Shown one piece after another: positions 1 to 10,000 of a stretch of 45,934 nucleotides of DNA; position 1 is the first letter of the stretch; every line of letters starts with the position of its first letter. Source of the DNA: a virus. Location: the IMG/VR virus record IMGVR_UViG_3300032265_000516, positions 1 to 45,934 of that record; one strand, written 5' to 3'. The notes under the pieces were generated by a model, which saw only the letters and a program-made list of their open reading frames with translations, had not been told where the DNA came from and did not search any database. A program made the position numbers and the translations under genes.

Positions 1-1
1 A

Positions 2-514
2 GTTGGAACTAAAGTTACAATTAGCGGAACTAACATTACAGGCACAATGACTCTAAATGGAACAGCTCTTACAGCTGATAAATTCTATTGGATCGGTGCT
101 CCTGTAACAGCAACAACAGCAACATTGTATCAAACACTAGGTAATGCATACTCTAGCGTGAGACCAATTACTGTATCAAACGGCACAACAACTGGTGCTA
201 CATTTAACCTTGATCAATTCAACAATGGTTATAAAATTGCTCGACTACGTAGCGATGCAGTAGCAGATGGCACATTAAACTGGACAGCTGAAGAAGGTGT
301 CGAGATGAACATTGTTGCTATTGACTCAGCTGGTGGAACTTATCTAGTTAAGAAACTTACAGCTCGCAAAGCAGTATTAGTTCCAAAAGCAATTAGTCGT
401 CTAAGTTCAAGTGCAGGAACACAATTCCCACTAGTTGGTGGCTACCCGCAAGTAGTGCCATGGACATTTGGAACTCCAACAGTAAACGTTAGCGTTCAGA
501 TAGAAAACGCTTAA
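2..514 (+). CDS. Structural protein, 5'-truncated
   Basis: The frame is open from the first bases of the window (it reads VGTKVTISGTNITGTM before the first internal Met at 47), so the true start lies upstream and only the C-terminal 170 residues are present. The product is rich in Thr, Val, Ala and Gly and looks all-beta. The opening VTISGTNITGT stretch resembles the Ig/IPT-like segments common in phage virion proteins. No catalytic motif is visible. It is the first of a same-strand series of tail-fibre-like genes and is followed by a stable hairpin and the next gene 38 bp later. A virion, probably tail or baseplate-associated, role is inferred from composition and position only. Confidence 0.65.
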   Translation, partial: VGTKVTISGTNITGTMTLNGTALTADKFYWIGAPVTATTATLYQTLGNAYSSVRPITVSNGTTTGATFNLDQFNNGYKIARLRSDAVADGTLNWTAEEGVEMNIVAIDSAGGTYLVKKLTARKAVLVPKAISRLSSSAGTQFPLVGGYPQVVPWTFGTPTVNVSVQIENA

Positions 515-520
515 TCAAAC

Positions 521-549
521 TAGGGGACTTCGGTCCCCTAATAGGATTT
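521..549 (+). terminator. UUCG-tetraloop hairpin with short T run, overlapping the next gene's SD region
   Basis: A perfect 8-bp inverted repeat (TAGGGGAC / GTCCCCTA, 521-540) closes on a TTCG loop with the stabilising C-G closing pair. It is followed by ATAGGATTTT, which gives a short T run and also contains the AGGA (543-546) in front of the ATG at 553. It could be a partial terminator or attenuator, or an mRNA-stabilising hairpin at the 3' end of the preceding gene. The short T run makes full termination uncertain. Confidence 0.6.
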
Positions 550-552
550 TAA

Positions 553-1557
553 ATGACAAAAATAGTAAGCGTTAGTCAAAGTAACTACAGATTAATAGTT
601 CAAAACGGTGGTAATATTACCTTAGATGTTGGCACGGCCGCTTCAGGTGGAACAGTAACTATCACTGGTAATCTTGATGTTAAAGGTGTTACAACAACTA
701 TTGAGTCTACTAATACTACAGTTGCAGATAACATTTTGCAACTAAACTATGGTGCTACCGGTAATGGTATCAGTAGTGCCCTAGGTTATCAATCAGGAAT
801 CGAAATTGAACGTGGCAGTTACAGCCCAGCACAACTTGTTTTTAACGATTCAGTTTCACATTTTAATCCCGTAACTAATTCAAACGTTAACGGAACGTTT
901 GTTATGAAAACAGCAGACGGGACACTTTCAGGATTACAAGTAGGAGTGCTTGCAGGTAATGCTGGAACAAATTTTGTGCTAGATATGCAAAGTGGTAATG
1001 GTATTGTTACTGTGGCTAATTCAACAAATTATTATCTTCGTGTTGCCAATGCAAACGATATTCCTAATTTACAATATTTACAATACTATGTGGCTTCAAC
1101 TTATGTTCCGGGAACAAGCGGTCAAGGCGTAGCCATTGTTGATAGATTATTTTCTCCATTAACTGCAACAGTATCAACTGCCAATTCGGCAATATTAGCA
1201 AATTCAACAAGTCTAACATTTTCAATTGCAACAAATCAAAGAGCTACTATTACATCATCTGGTCTATCTGTTGACAACGTTAATGTTTATGGTAACACAA
1301 TCAGCAATACTAGTTTATTAAATAATCTAGTATTAAGTGCTGTAAATAATGCAGTTGAAATTAATGCAGTATTAAATTTAGATGATCAAGCAACTACTTA
1401 TAATTCCATAACAGGTAAGACTCAAATTTATTCTAGATCAAGTCAAACAACACTAGCACAAACACCAGGAAGAACTGGTTTGTTTTTCTCTAATCAAATC
1501 ACTAGCGATGAACTTGTTGCAAAAAACAGAGCACTGTTATTCAGTATATTATTTTAA
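553..1557 (+). CDS. Tail-fibre-like structural protein
   Basis: A 334-aa protein starting 7 nt after AGGA. Around residues 30-75 it has the TVTITGNLDVKG...TTIES..TTVADNILQLN pattern that recurs in tail-fibre and structural proteins of marine T4-like phages ('NL.VkG.tttvnt.ntvveDniieLN'). A GYQSGIEIERG segment follows near residue 78. The rest is low-complexity Asn/Thr/Ser beta sequence, including a VYGNTISNTSLLNNLVLS segment similar to the 'GNTIS' repeats of the 1301-aa and 1502-aa fibres downstream. No enzymatic motif is seen. A shaft or connector part of a tail fibre is the likely role (inference). Confidence 0.7.
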   Translation: MTKIVSVSQSNYRLIVQNGGNITLDVGTAASGGTVTITGNLDVKGVTTTIESTNTTVADNILQLNYGATGNGISSALGYQSGIEIERGSYSPAQLVFNDSVSHFNPVTNSNVNGTFVMKTADGTLSGLQVGVLAGNAGTNFVLDMQSGNGIVTVANSTNYYLRVANANDIPNLQYLQYYVASTYVPGTSGQGVAIVDRLFSPLTATVSTANSAILANSTSLTFSIATNQRATITSSGLSVDNVNVYGNTISNTSLLNNLVLSAVNNAVEINAVLNLDDQATTYNSITGKTQIYSRSSQTTLAQTPGRTGLFFSNQITSDELVAKNRALLFSILF

Positions 1558-1566
1558 GGACAAGAC

Positions 1567-1899
1567 ATGGCAATTTTAAACACAACAATTACAAACAGTA
1601 ACACAACAATTTACACAAGCTCTGGAAATAATGCCATTACAACAATTATTATTTGTAATACATCAACATATAATCCATCAAGCCCTAATGCAAATCAATC
1701 ACTACTATACATGTATGCAGTTCCGAGCGGTGGATCTGCTGGCACAGGAAACATTATTGTAAACGGATTACCTATCCCAGCAGGCGAAACTGTAAGTTTT
1801 GATCAAGAAAAAATGGTGTTGGCTAACGGAGATTTCATTGTTGCAAAGACAGATTCGGCAAGCAATTTAGTTGCAACTGTAAGCACATTGGCGGTATAA
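1567..1899 (+). CDS. Small beta-rich virion protein (~110-aa family, copy 1)
   Basis: A 110-aa protein with an AAGGAC SD 9 bp after the previous gene. It has an N-terminal T.YT.....I..IIICN.S segment, a central IP.GET...DQEKMVLANGD stretch and a V.TLAV end. The same layout (strand, CN/FTN turn, 'P.g....' turn, 'V.A...' end) is seen in the small proteins at 11518-11862 and 33751-34074. Each of the three follows a large fibre gene. Such small beta-sandwich-like proteins are common among T4-like marine phage structural genes, but their function is not established. A cap, junction or accessory virion protein is a guess. Confidence 0.7.
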   Translation: MAILNTTITNSNTTIYTSSGNNAITTIIICNTSTYNPSSPNANQSLLYMYAVPSGGSAGTGNIIVNGLPIPAGETVSFDQEKMVLANGDFIVAKTDSASNLVATVSTLAV

Positions 1900-1900
1900 A

Positions 1901-2959
1901 ATGAGATATTTAACACAACAAACTCTCAATCGACGAGCAATCTTTGATAGAAGATTGTATGTTGACATGACTAATAGTGTTGTAATGAATACAGTAAACA
2001 ACGTGTTAGTTCCTAAAGGTGCAACTAGTGATAGACCAGTGGCACCAGTTGAAGGCATGATTAGATACAATACTACTACACACGAATTAGAAGCATATCA
2101 AGGTAGTAGTGCCGCTTGGAGAGCAATACGATTTAAAGAAGCTACTCAAATTACACAACAAAGTTTAGGAGCTGGCGATAACACAACTGTTTATTTTGGA
2201 CCATTAAGTTCAGCATACAATGCATCGTCCGCTGGATCAGCTTCTGCATATTCTTCACCTACTTCCAGCGATATTTCTACATATGGTGGACAAAATATTA
2301 TTGTGTTAGTTGAAAATGTAATGCAAATTAGCGGAACAAATTATACAGTAGTTCAAAATCCAACAGTTGGTTCTGAAACATACAATGCTTATACAAATGC
2401 GTCAGCAGGTTCTGGATCAACTGTTTTATATTTTAATGGAAGTATAAACGCCAGTTCAGCATCATCTTCTGGAACTACAGTAACAGTTACATTCCCAACT
2501 CAATTAAACATTACTCCATTTGCCGCAGGATCAAGTATTGTAGTAACAGGCTTTACCCCAGCCGCATATAACGGAACATTTACAGTAACGTCTAGCACAG
2601 CTACTACGGTAGTATATACTGCTGGATCAGCCCCGGGCACTAGCGCAACAGTTATTGGCAACGTAACTAGCAGTAATGCATTATTTCCGGCAGTTAATAT
2701 CACAGGAGCAACAGTTACAGGAAGTGCTAATTTACAAAGTAGCACACTAGTAAGTTCGTATACGACTGATCAATACACTGGGGCATTAACCAGCATTATG
2801 TTAAGCAAGCCAACAATTACAGGATCAATTTCAGCTAACACTAATATAACTATTACAGAAAACAGTCGAACAATTTCTGATAACTCTTATTGGTTGTTCT
2901 TCAGCAGTCCAGTTCCTTACGGTAAAACAGTTACAGCACTATTTGGATTTGATCAATAA
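1901..2959 (+). CDS. Tail-fibre-like protein with GMIRYNT/W module
   Basis: A 352-aa protein whose ATG is 1 bp after the preceding stop, with only a weak GGCGGT SD, which suggests translational coupling. Residues 37-78 carry a VPKGATSDRP..PVEGMIRYNT...LEAY....W module that is found again twice each in the 1301-aa and 1502-aa fibres. Residues about 185-265 hold an Ig-like module with YNGTFTVTSSTATTVVYT that recurs inside a repeat of the 3961-aa protein. The C-terminus (YWLFFSSPVPYGKTVTALFG) is aromatic and compact. A fibre or collar component is inferred. No enzyme signature is visible. Confidence 0.7.
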   Translation: MRYLTQQTLNRRAIFDRRLYVDMTNSVVMNTVNNVLVPKGATSDRPVAPVEGMIRYNTTTHELEAYQGSSAAWRAIRFKEATQITQQSLGAGDNTTVYFGPLSSAYNASSAGSASAYSSPTSSDISTYGGQNIIVLVENVMQISGTNYTVVQNPTVGSETYNAYTNASAGSGSTVLYFNGSINASSASSSGTTVTVTFPTQLNITPFAAGSSIVVTGFTPAAYNGTFTVTSSTATTVVYTAGSAPGTSATVIGNVTSSNALFPAVNITGATVTGSANLQSSTLVSSYTTDQYTGALTSIMLSKPTITGSISANTNITITENSRTISDNSYWLFFSSPVPYGKTVTALFGFDQ

Positions 2960-2975
2960 CTAAGGAGGTTCTATC

Positions 2976-5900
2976 ATGGGCATAGAAATGGGTAGAATCA
3001 GCGGTGGCGCACTAGCTGATAACCTCCTGCGCAATGGCACTGACCTTGCGTTTGAAACTCAATTATTATATTTTGATGTTACTAATCAACGAGTTGGTAT
3101 AAACACCAACGGCCCAGTTGCAGATTTAAATTCGCCTAACAACATTAGAAGCGTTAATTTTAAAGTAACATCGACTTCTACATTTCCTAACTATACTATT
3201 TCTGGAAATACAATTCAGAATACAATAGGAACAATATATTTACAGCCTAATCAAACAAGTAATCCGCAGATTCTAACTGCTAGAGTTGGAACAGCAAATT
3301 TATATGTTAGCAATCAGTTAATTCAAAACTACGTCAACAATGATGATATTAATTTGTCTCCAGTAACTGGTGGGCAAAATGTTTTTACAACCTCACAAGT
3401 TAATATTAAAGGCAACGGCACTACTAATGGTGACTTACATGCAACCGGAGATATTACATGGGACGGTAATATTACTCTTGGTAATGCTCCAACTGACACT
3501 GTTAATTTTGCCGCAGAAATTAACAGCGATATTTTGCCCAGTGCCAACAACACAGATAACTTAGGTAGTGGAAGTTTAAATTGGTCAACGTTATATTCTA
3601 GAAACGTCAATGCCGCTAGCAATATTAACACTTCTGCGCTAACTGTTAATGGTATTAACTTATTTTTTCAACCTTCAAACACTATCTATGTTAGTGTTAA
3701 TGGTAGTGATACTAATCTTGGATCGCACTTACATTCTACTTATCTAACAGTAGCTAAAGCATTGAGCGTTGCAACTAGCGGAACTGAGATTGTTATTTTT
3801 CCAGGTATCTATACTGAAGTATTTCCATTAGTAGTTCCTCAAGGTGTTAGCATACGAGGAACCAGTATACGTTCTACTATTGTTCAACCAACTATTGGAA
3901 CGCAGAGTAATGATGCGTTCTTACTTAACGGTGACACTACAATTGAATTTTTAACAGTTCAAAATTTTTACTATAACAGCACAGCAAATACTGGATATGC
4001 ATTTAGATTTGCCAATGGATTTCATACAGATTTTCGAAGTCCTTATATTGAAAATGTAACTGTAATTACTAAAGGATCAGTTACTAGTGCTAGTGACCCA
4101 AGAGGATTTAATCAAGGAGATGCTGGTAGAGGATTATTTATTGATGGTAGTGTTGCTAGTTCGACTAGTGTGCAAATACCAACTTTGTTGTGTTTTTCTG
4201 TAACACTTATAACTCCTAATGCCGAAGCTATTATAGCTACTAATGGTGTAAGACTAGAATGGTTAAACGGGTTTAGTTATTTTGCCAGCAAAGGTTTACA
4301 CTTACTTAATGGAACTGCTGGCCGATACAATCAAGGGTCAGTATTTGGAGCAGAAGTCCGTGTTATTAACAGTGCCAACATCTACGGAACATATGGTGTT
4401 GTAGCTGATGGTGCTAATACTTTAGCCTATTTAATAGGACACAATTTTGCTTACATTGGCACAAACGCTGACTTTTTAAATGACCCTTCTCGTGCAATAC
4501 AAGCAAATGAAGTAATTCAGTTAAACGGTGGTGTTGTCTATTGGGAAAGCACAGACCAATCCGGTAATTTTAGAATTGGCCAGATACTTGATATTGTCGA
4601 AGCCACGGGACAAGTAACATTTAATGCGCAAAGTATTAACGTTACGGCTGGCGGTTATATTACATTAATTGGACCTACTAGCACTACTACAATCAACAGC
4701 AATCAAATATCAACAGGTAATATTGTTATTGCAGGGAATACAATTTCATCTACTATTGGAGATGTAAATTTACTAGCGGCTTCTACTGCTACTACTTTTA
4801 ATAGTAATACAACTGTTAATGGATTGTTTTTTACAGTTACAGGTGACGCTAATTTAACAGGTAGTGTGAGTCTAGGAACTAGTTCGACAAGATCAATTTT
4901 GTTTAATGCTAGAATTCCCCAAACAGTTAACCCAGGGTCAGGTGTAACTGCAACATTAGGCTCATCGAGCTACAATTGGAATAATTTATATAGCTACGAA
5001 TTAGACGACGGCACAGTTCAAATAGCAAATAATGCTATAACTACACTAACAACTAATACTGATTTAAAATTACAAGCTAATGGAACTGGGCAAGTCCACA
5101 TTTATCAAAGTGTTCAAGTTAATAATAATTTAACTACTAATAATAATTTAACTATTAACGGAACTACTAGTTTAAAAAATACTACGGTTACTGGAACTAT
5201 AACTCAAACTGGGGATTTTAATCAAACTGGCGCAAGCAATGCATATATTACTGGACTGTTTGCTAATAATAATATTCAAATAACTGATTCATCTTCTTAT
5301 CTTCAAGTTCCCAATATTAAGTTACAGTATAATAACATAACTGTAACTTCTTTAAATAGCGATCTTAATTTAATCCCGTTAGCTGGAAACGGAGGGACGC
5401 CGGCAGTTGATATAGAATACTTGAAATTTTATAATAATGCTATTATAAACAACGGTCCATCAGGCTATACTGATATTATAGTTACGCCAACTGGCACAGG
5501 AATTGTAAAAGTTAACTCTACAAAATCATTAGTTTTACCAAAAGGAACTGATTCGACTAAAGTATTGTCAACAAACGGACAAATTCGATATAACACAACT
5601 AACAACAATATAGAAGGCTATGCATCTACTGGTTATGTTGATTTTATAAACTTATACAGTCAGGATTACAAAACATATATTACTCCTGAACTTACTCAAG
5701 GAGCGGCAGATAATACTTTGAGATTTGGGGTAAATGGAACTACTAAAGCTACTCTTACTAGTTCAGCGTTTACTACAAACACTTGGAATTTTGGAAATGT
5801 TAATGTATCCGGAAACACTATTAACCCGTTAGGTGCTAATAATTTATATATTTCTCCAGCAACCTTAACAACTGCATATTCAGGTAGTGCAAGTTTTAAT

Positions 5901-6881
5901 GGTAGTAATTATCTTTCAATCAACAGCGGAACAGCATCATTGAGTTTAGGAACCGGATCTTATACTGCCGAATGTTGGGTTTATTATACTTCAAACCCTG
6001 CTGCCGGACAATGTATATTTGGAATATGGGACGACACTTATGGTTTAGAATACATGCTGTTTGCAAGCACTAGTTCTCAATTAGAATGGGTTACTAGAAA
6101 TACAGCAAATTCTTCAAACAATCCAATTCAATTTTCAACTCCAAGTGCAAATGCTTGGCATCATATTGCCGCAGTAAGAATTAATAACACAGTTACAGTA
6201 TATGTTGATGGAACTAGTATAGGATCTATAACATATAACGGAACTCAACGTGTAGGAACTGGAGCTCCTTTTACTATAGGAGCTAGAGATCTAGGATCAG
6301 GAGTTACACCGTTTGTTGGATACGTAACTAATATTAGAATAACTCCAGGAACAGCAATATATCAATCAAATTTTACTCTTCCAACTGCTCCGTTAAGCGC
6401 AGTTAGCGGAACACAATTATTAATGGATATGTCAACTAGTGCATTATTACTAGTGGATAGCGGCCCTAATAATTTTACAGTAATTAACAATAATAGTGTT
6501 GCATGGAACGCATACACACCGTTTCCTTATTCAACGATTACAACAGGCGGAAACACTATAATAAACAACGTAGGATTCATTGGTAACTATATTACAAATC
6601 CTAACAGCGCATCATTTAGTCTAAATGCTACAGACACTGGATATGTTAAATTTTCAGGTTCAGGTGCCGTAGTAATGGCATTAGGCGACACAGCATCTCG
6701 ATCAACTACTCCAGAAAACGGAATGACTCGATATAACAACGAGTTAGGCTTCATGGAAGTTTATACAGATGCTTCTAACTCATGGATTCCAGCTGTGGGA
6801 ACTTCAGGAGCAGCCAGCTTGAACGATATTGAAAACTTGGCGTTTGTTTACGCTCTCGTTTTTGGTGGTCACGGCGGCTAA
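2976..6881 (+). CDS. Tail fibre protein with beta-helix and C-terminal LamG-like domain
   Basis: A 1301-aa protein with a near-perfect SD (TAAGGAGGT, 2961-2969) 6 nt before the ATG. The N-terminus (GRISGGALADNLLRNG..LAFET..LY.DV) is shared with the 1502-aa neighbour and probably anchors both to the same partner. Residues about 237-550 are a pectate-lyase-like beta-helix (DUF1565 type: YVSVNGSDTN, then FPGIYTEVFPLVVPQGVSIRG). The middle repeats the pattern 'NTDL.L.ANGTG.V' and has a G.IRYNT module near 865. Residues about 968-1160 look like a concanavalin A/LamG fold (SFNGSNYLSI; AWHHIAAVR; VYVDGTSIG). A second GMTRYN...EVY module is near 1245. It is likely a trimeric receptor-binding fibre with a glycan-binding domain (inference). 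Confidence 0.8.
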   Translation: MGIEMGRISGGALADNLLRNGTDLAFETQLLYFDVTNQRVGINTNGPVADLNSPNNIRSVNFKVTSTSTFPNYTISGNTIQNTIGTIYLQPNQTSNPQILTARVGTANLYVSNQLIQNYVNNDDINLSPVTGGQNVFTTSQVNIKGNGTTNGDLHATGDITWDGNITLGNAPTDTVNFAAEINSDILPSANNTDNLGSGSLNWSTLYSRNVNAASNINTSALTVNGINLFFQPSNTIYVSVNGSDTNLGSHLHSTYLTVAKALSVATSGTEIVIFPGIYTEVFPLVVPQGVSIRGTSIRSTIVQPTIGTQSNDAFLLNGDTTIEFLTVQNFYYNSTANTGYAFRFANGFHTDFRSPYIENVTVITKGSVTSASDPRGFNQGDAGRGLFIDGSVASSTSVQIPTLLCFSVTLITPNAEAIIATNGVRLEWLNGFSYFASKGLHLLNGTAGRYNQGSVFGAEVRVINSANIYGTYGVVADGANTLAYLIGHNFAYIGTNADFLNDPSRAIQANEVIQLNGGVVYWESTDQSGNFRIGQILDIVEATGQVTFNAQSINVTAGGYITLIGPTSTTTINSNQISTGNIVIAGNTISSTIGDVNLLAASTATTFNSNTTVNGLFFTVTGDANLTGSVSLGTSSTRSILFNARIPQTVNPGSGVTATLGSSSYNWNNLYSYELDDGTVQIANNAITTLTTNTDLKLQANGTGQVHIYQSVQVNNNLTTNNNLTINGTTSLKNTTVTGTITQTGDFNQTGASNAYITGLFANNNIQITDSSSYLQVPNIKLQYNNITVTSLNSDLNLIPLAGNGGTPAVDIEYLKFYNNAIINNGPSGYTDIIVTPTGTGIVKVNSTKSLVLPKGTDSTKVLSTNGQIRYNTTNNNIEGYASTGYVDFINLYSQDYKTYITPELTQGAADNTLRFGVNGTTKATLTSSAFTTNTWNFGNVNVSGNTINPLGANNLYISPATLTTAYSGSASFNGSNYLSINSGTASLSLGTGSYTAECWVYYTSNPAAGQCIFGIWDDTYGLEYMLFASTSSQLEWVTRNTANSSNNPIQFSTPSANAWHHIAAVRINNTVTVYVDGTSIGSITYNGTQRVGTGAPFTIGARDLGSGVTPFVGYVTNIRITPGTAIYQSNFTLPTAPLSAVSGTQLLMDMSTSALLLVDSGPNNFTVINNNSVAWNAYTPFPYSTITTGGNTIINNVGFIGNYITNPNSASFSLNATDTGYVKFSGSGAVVMALGDTASRSTTPENGMTRYNNELGFMEVYTDASNSWIPAVGTSGAASLNDIENLAFVYALVFGGHGG

Positions 6882-6893
6882 AAACCAAAATCC

Positions 6894-6901
6894 GATAAAT
6901 A
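6894..6901 (+). promoter_or_regulatory. Candidate T4-like late promoter (GATAAATA)
   Basis: GATAAATA differs from the T4 late -10 consensus TATAAATA only at the first base, and T4-like cyanophages tolerate any base there (NATAAATA). It lies 12 bp after the stop of the 1301-aa gene and about 100 bp before the 1502-aa gene. The same motif precedes both giant genes. No experimental support is available. Confidence 0.45.
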
Positions 6902-6909
6902 CTATTACT

Positions 6910-6985
6910 GCAAGAACTGACCAAGTTTTTGCGATATTCAACTGTGGTAAACCCGCAATGTAAGGTGGTTAACCGTGAAACACGG
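6910..6985 (+). other. Structured leader: two hairpins upstream of the 1502-aa fibre gene
   Basis: Between the candidate late promoter and the ATG at 7003 are two inverted repeats. One is GCAAGAACT/AGTTTTTGC (6910-6918 with 6924-6932, 5-nt loop, one G-U pair). The other is CCGTG/CACGG (6973-6985, 3-nt loop). The SD GGGAGCG (6993-6999) lies outside both stems. They may stabilise or regulate the leader. Neither has a T run after it, so termination is unlikely. Confidence 0.4.
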
Positions 6986-7002
6986 GGTATACGGGAGCGT
7001 AA

Positions 7003-10000
7003 ATGGCTGTTGGTCGAATCACGGGTCCGCTCTTAAAGGCTAACCTCCTTCGTAACGGGGTAAATTTAGCTTTTGAGACGAACTTACTTTACTTAGATGT
7101 TATAAATGGCCGCGTTGGTATAAAGACCACGTCACCCGCATACGACTTAGACATCAACGGCACAACTAGAACTAACAATTTAACTGTTACTAACCAAGCC
7201 GACTTAGCTAGTTTTACAATTAGCGGAAATACAATTTCTAGCACTAACAGTCAAATTAATTTGACTCCTAACGGTGCTAGCCCTGTTGTTTATCAAGGAA
7301 CAATTGTAACTGGTAGTTTGCAATTATCAACTAATGTTATTGCAACTACTGGAACAAATACTGATTTAAATATCACTACAACTGGCACTGGTGTAGTCAA
7401 CGTTAATAGCAATATGCTAGTTAACGGAAACTTACACGCAACTGGCAATATTACAGCAGATGGCAATATTACATTTGGTAATGCATCAACTGATACTGTT
7501 ACATTTGATGCTGAAGTTGCTAGTAATATTATTCCAAATGCAAATAACAGTTATAATTTAGGTTCAAATAGCTTAAATTGGGCAAACACTTATACTAATA
7601 ATGTTGTTGCTACTAATGTAACTGCATCAACGATTACTGGTAATAGTATTAATTTAACACTACCACAAGGCAATATTTACTATGTTGCTACTAATGGTAG
7701 CGATACTAATGCCGGAGTTCATGAAAATAATCCTTTTGCTACAATTAAGCAAGCATTAAGTGTTGCTACTAGTGGAACTACTGTTTACATTTATCCAGGC
7801 ACATATACTGAAATATTTCCGTTAACTGTGCCTGCTGGCGTAACTGTTAGAGGTGCCGGAATTCGTTCAGTAACAATACAACCTAGTAGCGGAACATTAA
7901 GTAATGATGCGTTTTTAATTAACGGACAAATCACAATTGAAGATTTATCTATAAACGGACAACGCTATAACAGTGGTGCAAATACTGGATATGCTTTTAA
8001 ACTAGCTAATAATTTTATAACTACAAGTCGTAGTCCTTACATTAGAAATGTTTCAGTTATTACTCGAGGAACTCCAACTCAATTAAGTGTAGGCGCATTT
8101 ATTTCGATCAATAATGCGGCAATAAATTACATCAGTAGTTTACTTCCTTCGTTGCTAACAAATACACCAATTACTCCATTATCTGGAAATACTCAAACTC
8201 AAAATACCAGTTTGTCAGTTAGCACTAGCGGCACAGCTACTACTATGCAAGCTCTAATTGCTAATATAGTTTATGTTATCAATAACGGAGCCGCAGTATC
8301 ACAACTACCAACAATTGCAAATGACGGCGCATATACTGCAACACAAGCATATATAAATGCCGCGGCAATTATCAATGCCAACGTTGCGTTTTTAAAAGCG
8401 CAAATGTCTGCTTGGATTAATGCTACTTACCCAACATTTTATAGCACTTATTCACAAACTAAGTCAGAAAGAGATTTAGGAACAATATTAACTGCAATTA
8501 CTTACGACATTACACATGGTGGTAATGATAGAAGTGTTGCTTGCGGTATAGGATTTTGGACTAATCCTTCGAGTGACCCTTATGGTTTTTCACAAGCTGA
8601 TGCAGGTGGCGGCGCATACTTAGATGGAAGCGTAGCCACTGTAGGCGGAGTTGAAGTAGCAGTATTATTTCATAGCATAACATTTATTTGCCCTAATAGA
8701 AATGTAGTTACAGCTACTAATGGTGTAAGAATTGAATGGTTAAACAGTTTTAGTTATTTTGCTAATTATGGAATTTATTTAATCAGCGGGTCAACAGGTA
8801 TCGGCGGCGCCGGTATGACCCGATTAGAAATAAATTCAAAGACAGGAACATGGGCAGTTGGTAATACCGTTACATCATATGACCCAACTGGCGTAGTTCT
8901 AGCGACTGGCACAATTGCCAGCATTAGTGGCAATTATATAAACTTAACAGGAAACTGTTCGGGATTCACTAGTTCAACTGCTAGAACTCCTAAAGTAGTA
9001 ACAGCAAATGGCAATGCTAAAATTTCAACTACAGCTTATGTGTATGGAGGCGCAAGTTTATCATTAGACGGAAGCTCTTATGTAACCCTTCCAGAACAAT
9101 CAGATTTTAATTTTAGCAACGGTTCGTTTACTATTGAATTTTGGATGTATAGAACATCTACAGGAGGCTCGACACAAATATTGTTTGACATGAGATCATC
9201 AACAGACAATAACGAACCTGTATTATATTTAAATGCATCTAATCAACTAGCATACAATGTAAATGGAGTATCAGGTGCTATTAATTCTAGTTATACTGTT
9301 CCTATTAATTCATGGACTTATGTTGCGTTAAGCAAGAGTGGAACTAGCACAAATTTATATATTAACGGAACAAAATACAACGGAACTTATACTGACTCAG
9401 CAACTCATTTACAAAGCGCAGTTACTATTGGAGCTAGACAGTCGGATCACGGTGCAGGCTTTGTTGGATATATTGACGATTTAAGAATTTCAAAAGGTAT
9501 TGGAATTTACACATCTAATTTTACAATACCTACGCAAGCACTAACTGGTAATACTTATACTGTATTGTTGTTGCATTTTGATGGAACTAATAATTCTACA
9601 GTAATAATCGATGACTCTAGTATTATACAAAATGTTCAAACAAATGCCGGCGGCTCTACTACAGCAATAAATTTTGCCAACTACAACGACTTTGGTTCTG
9701 AATTTAGATCTATTGGCTCTGCGATGATCTATGGGAACTATGGAGTGTATGGCAATGGTCAAGGTATTACCGCTTACTTAATATCAACTAACTTTGCTTA
9801 TATTGGAGCAGGTAGTTCTGTAACTAACGATCCTACAACACAAAATCCAGCCAACCAAATTACAAAATTAAATGGCGCAAACATTTATTATACATCTGTA
9901 GATAACGTTGGTAATTTTACAGTTGGTGATTATTTTAATGTTAATCAAAAAACTGGAGCTGTAACATTTAATGGCCAGCAGTTAAACATTAATGCATACG

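Noticed and set aside
6882-7002. tRNA or small gene in the largest fibre-region gap
   Set aside because: No cloverleaf, CCA end or T-loop signature and no frame with an SD. Only hairpins and a promoter-like site are present.
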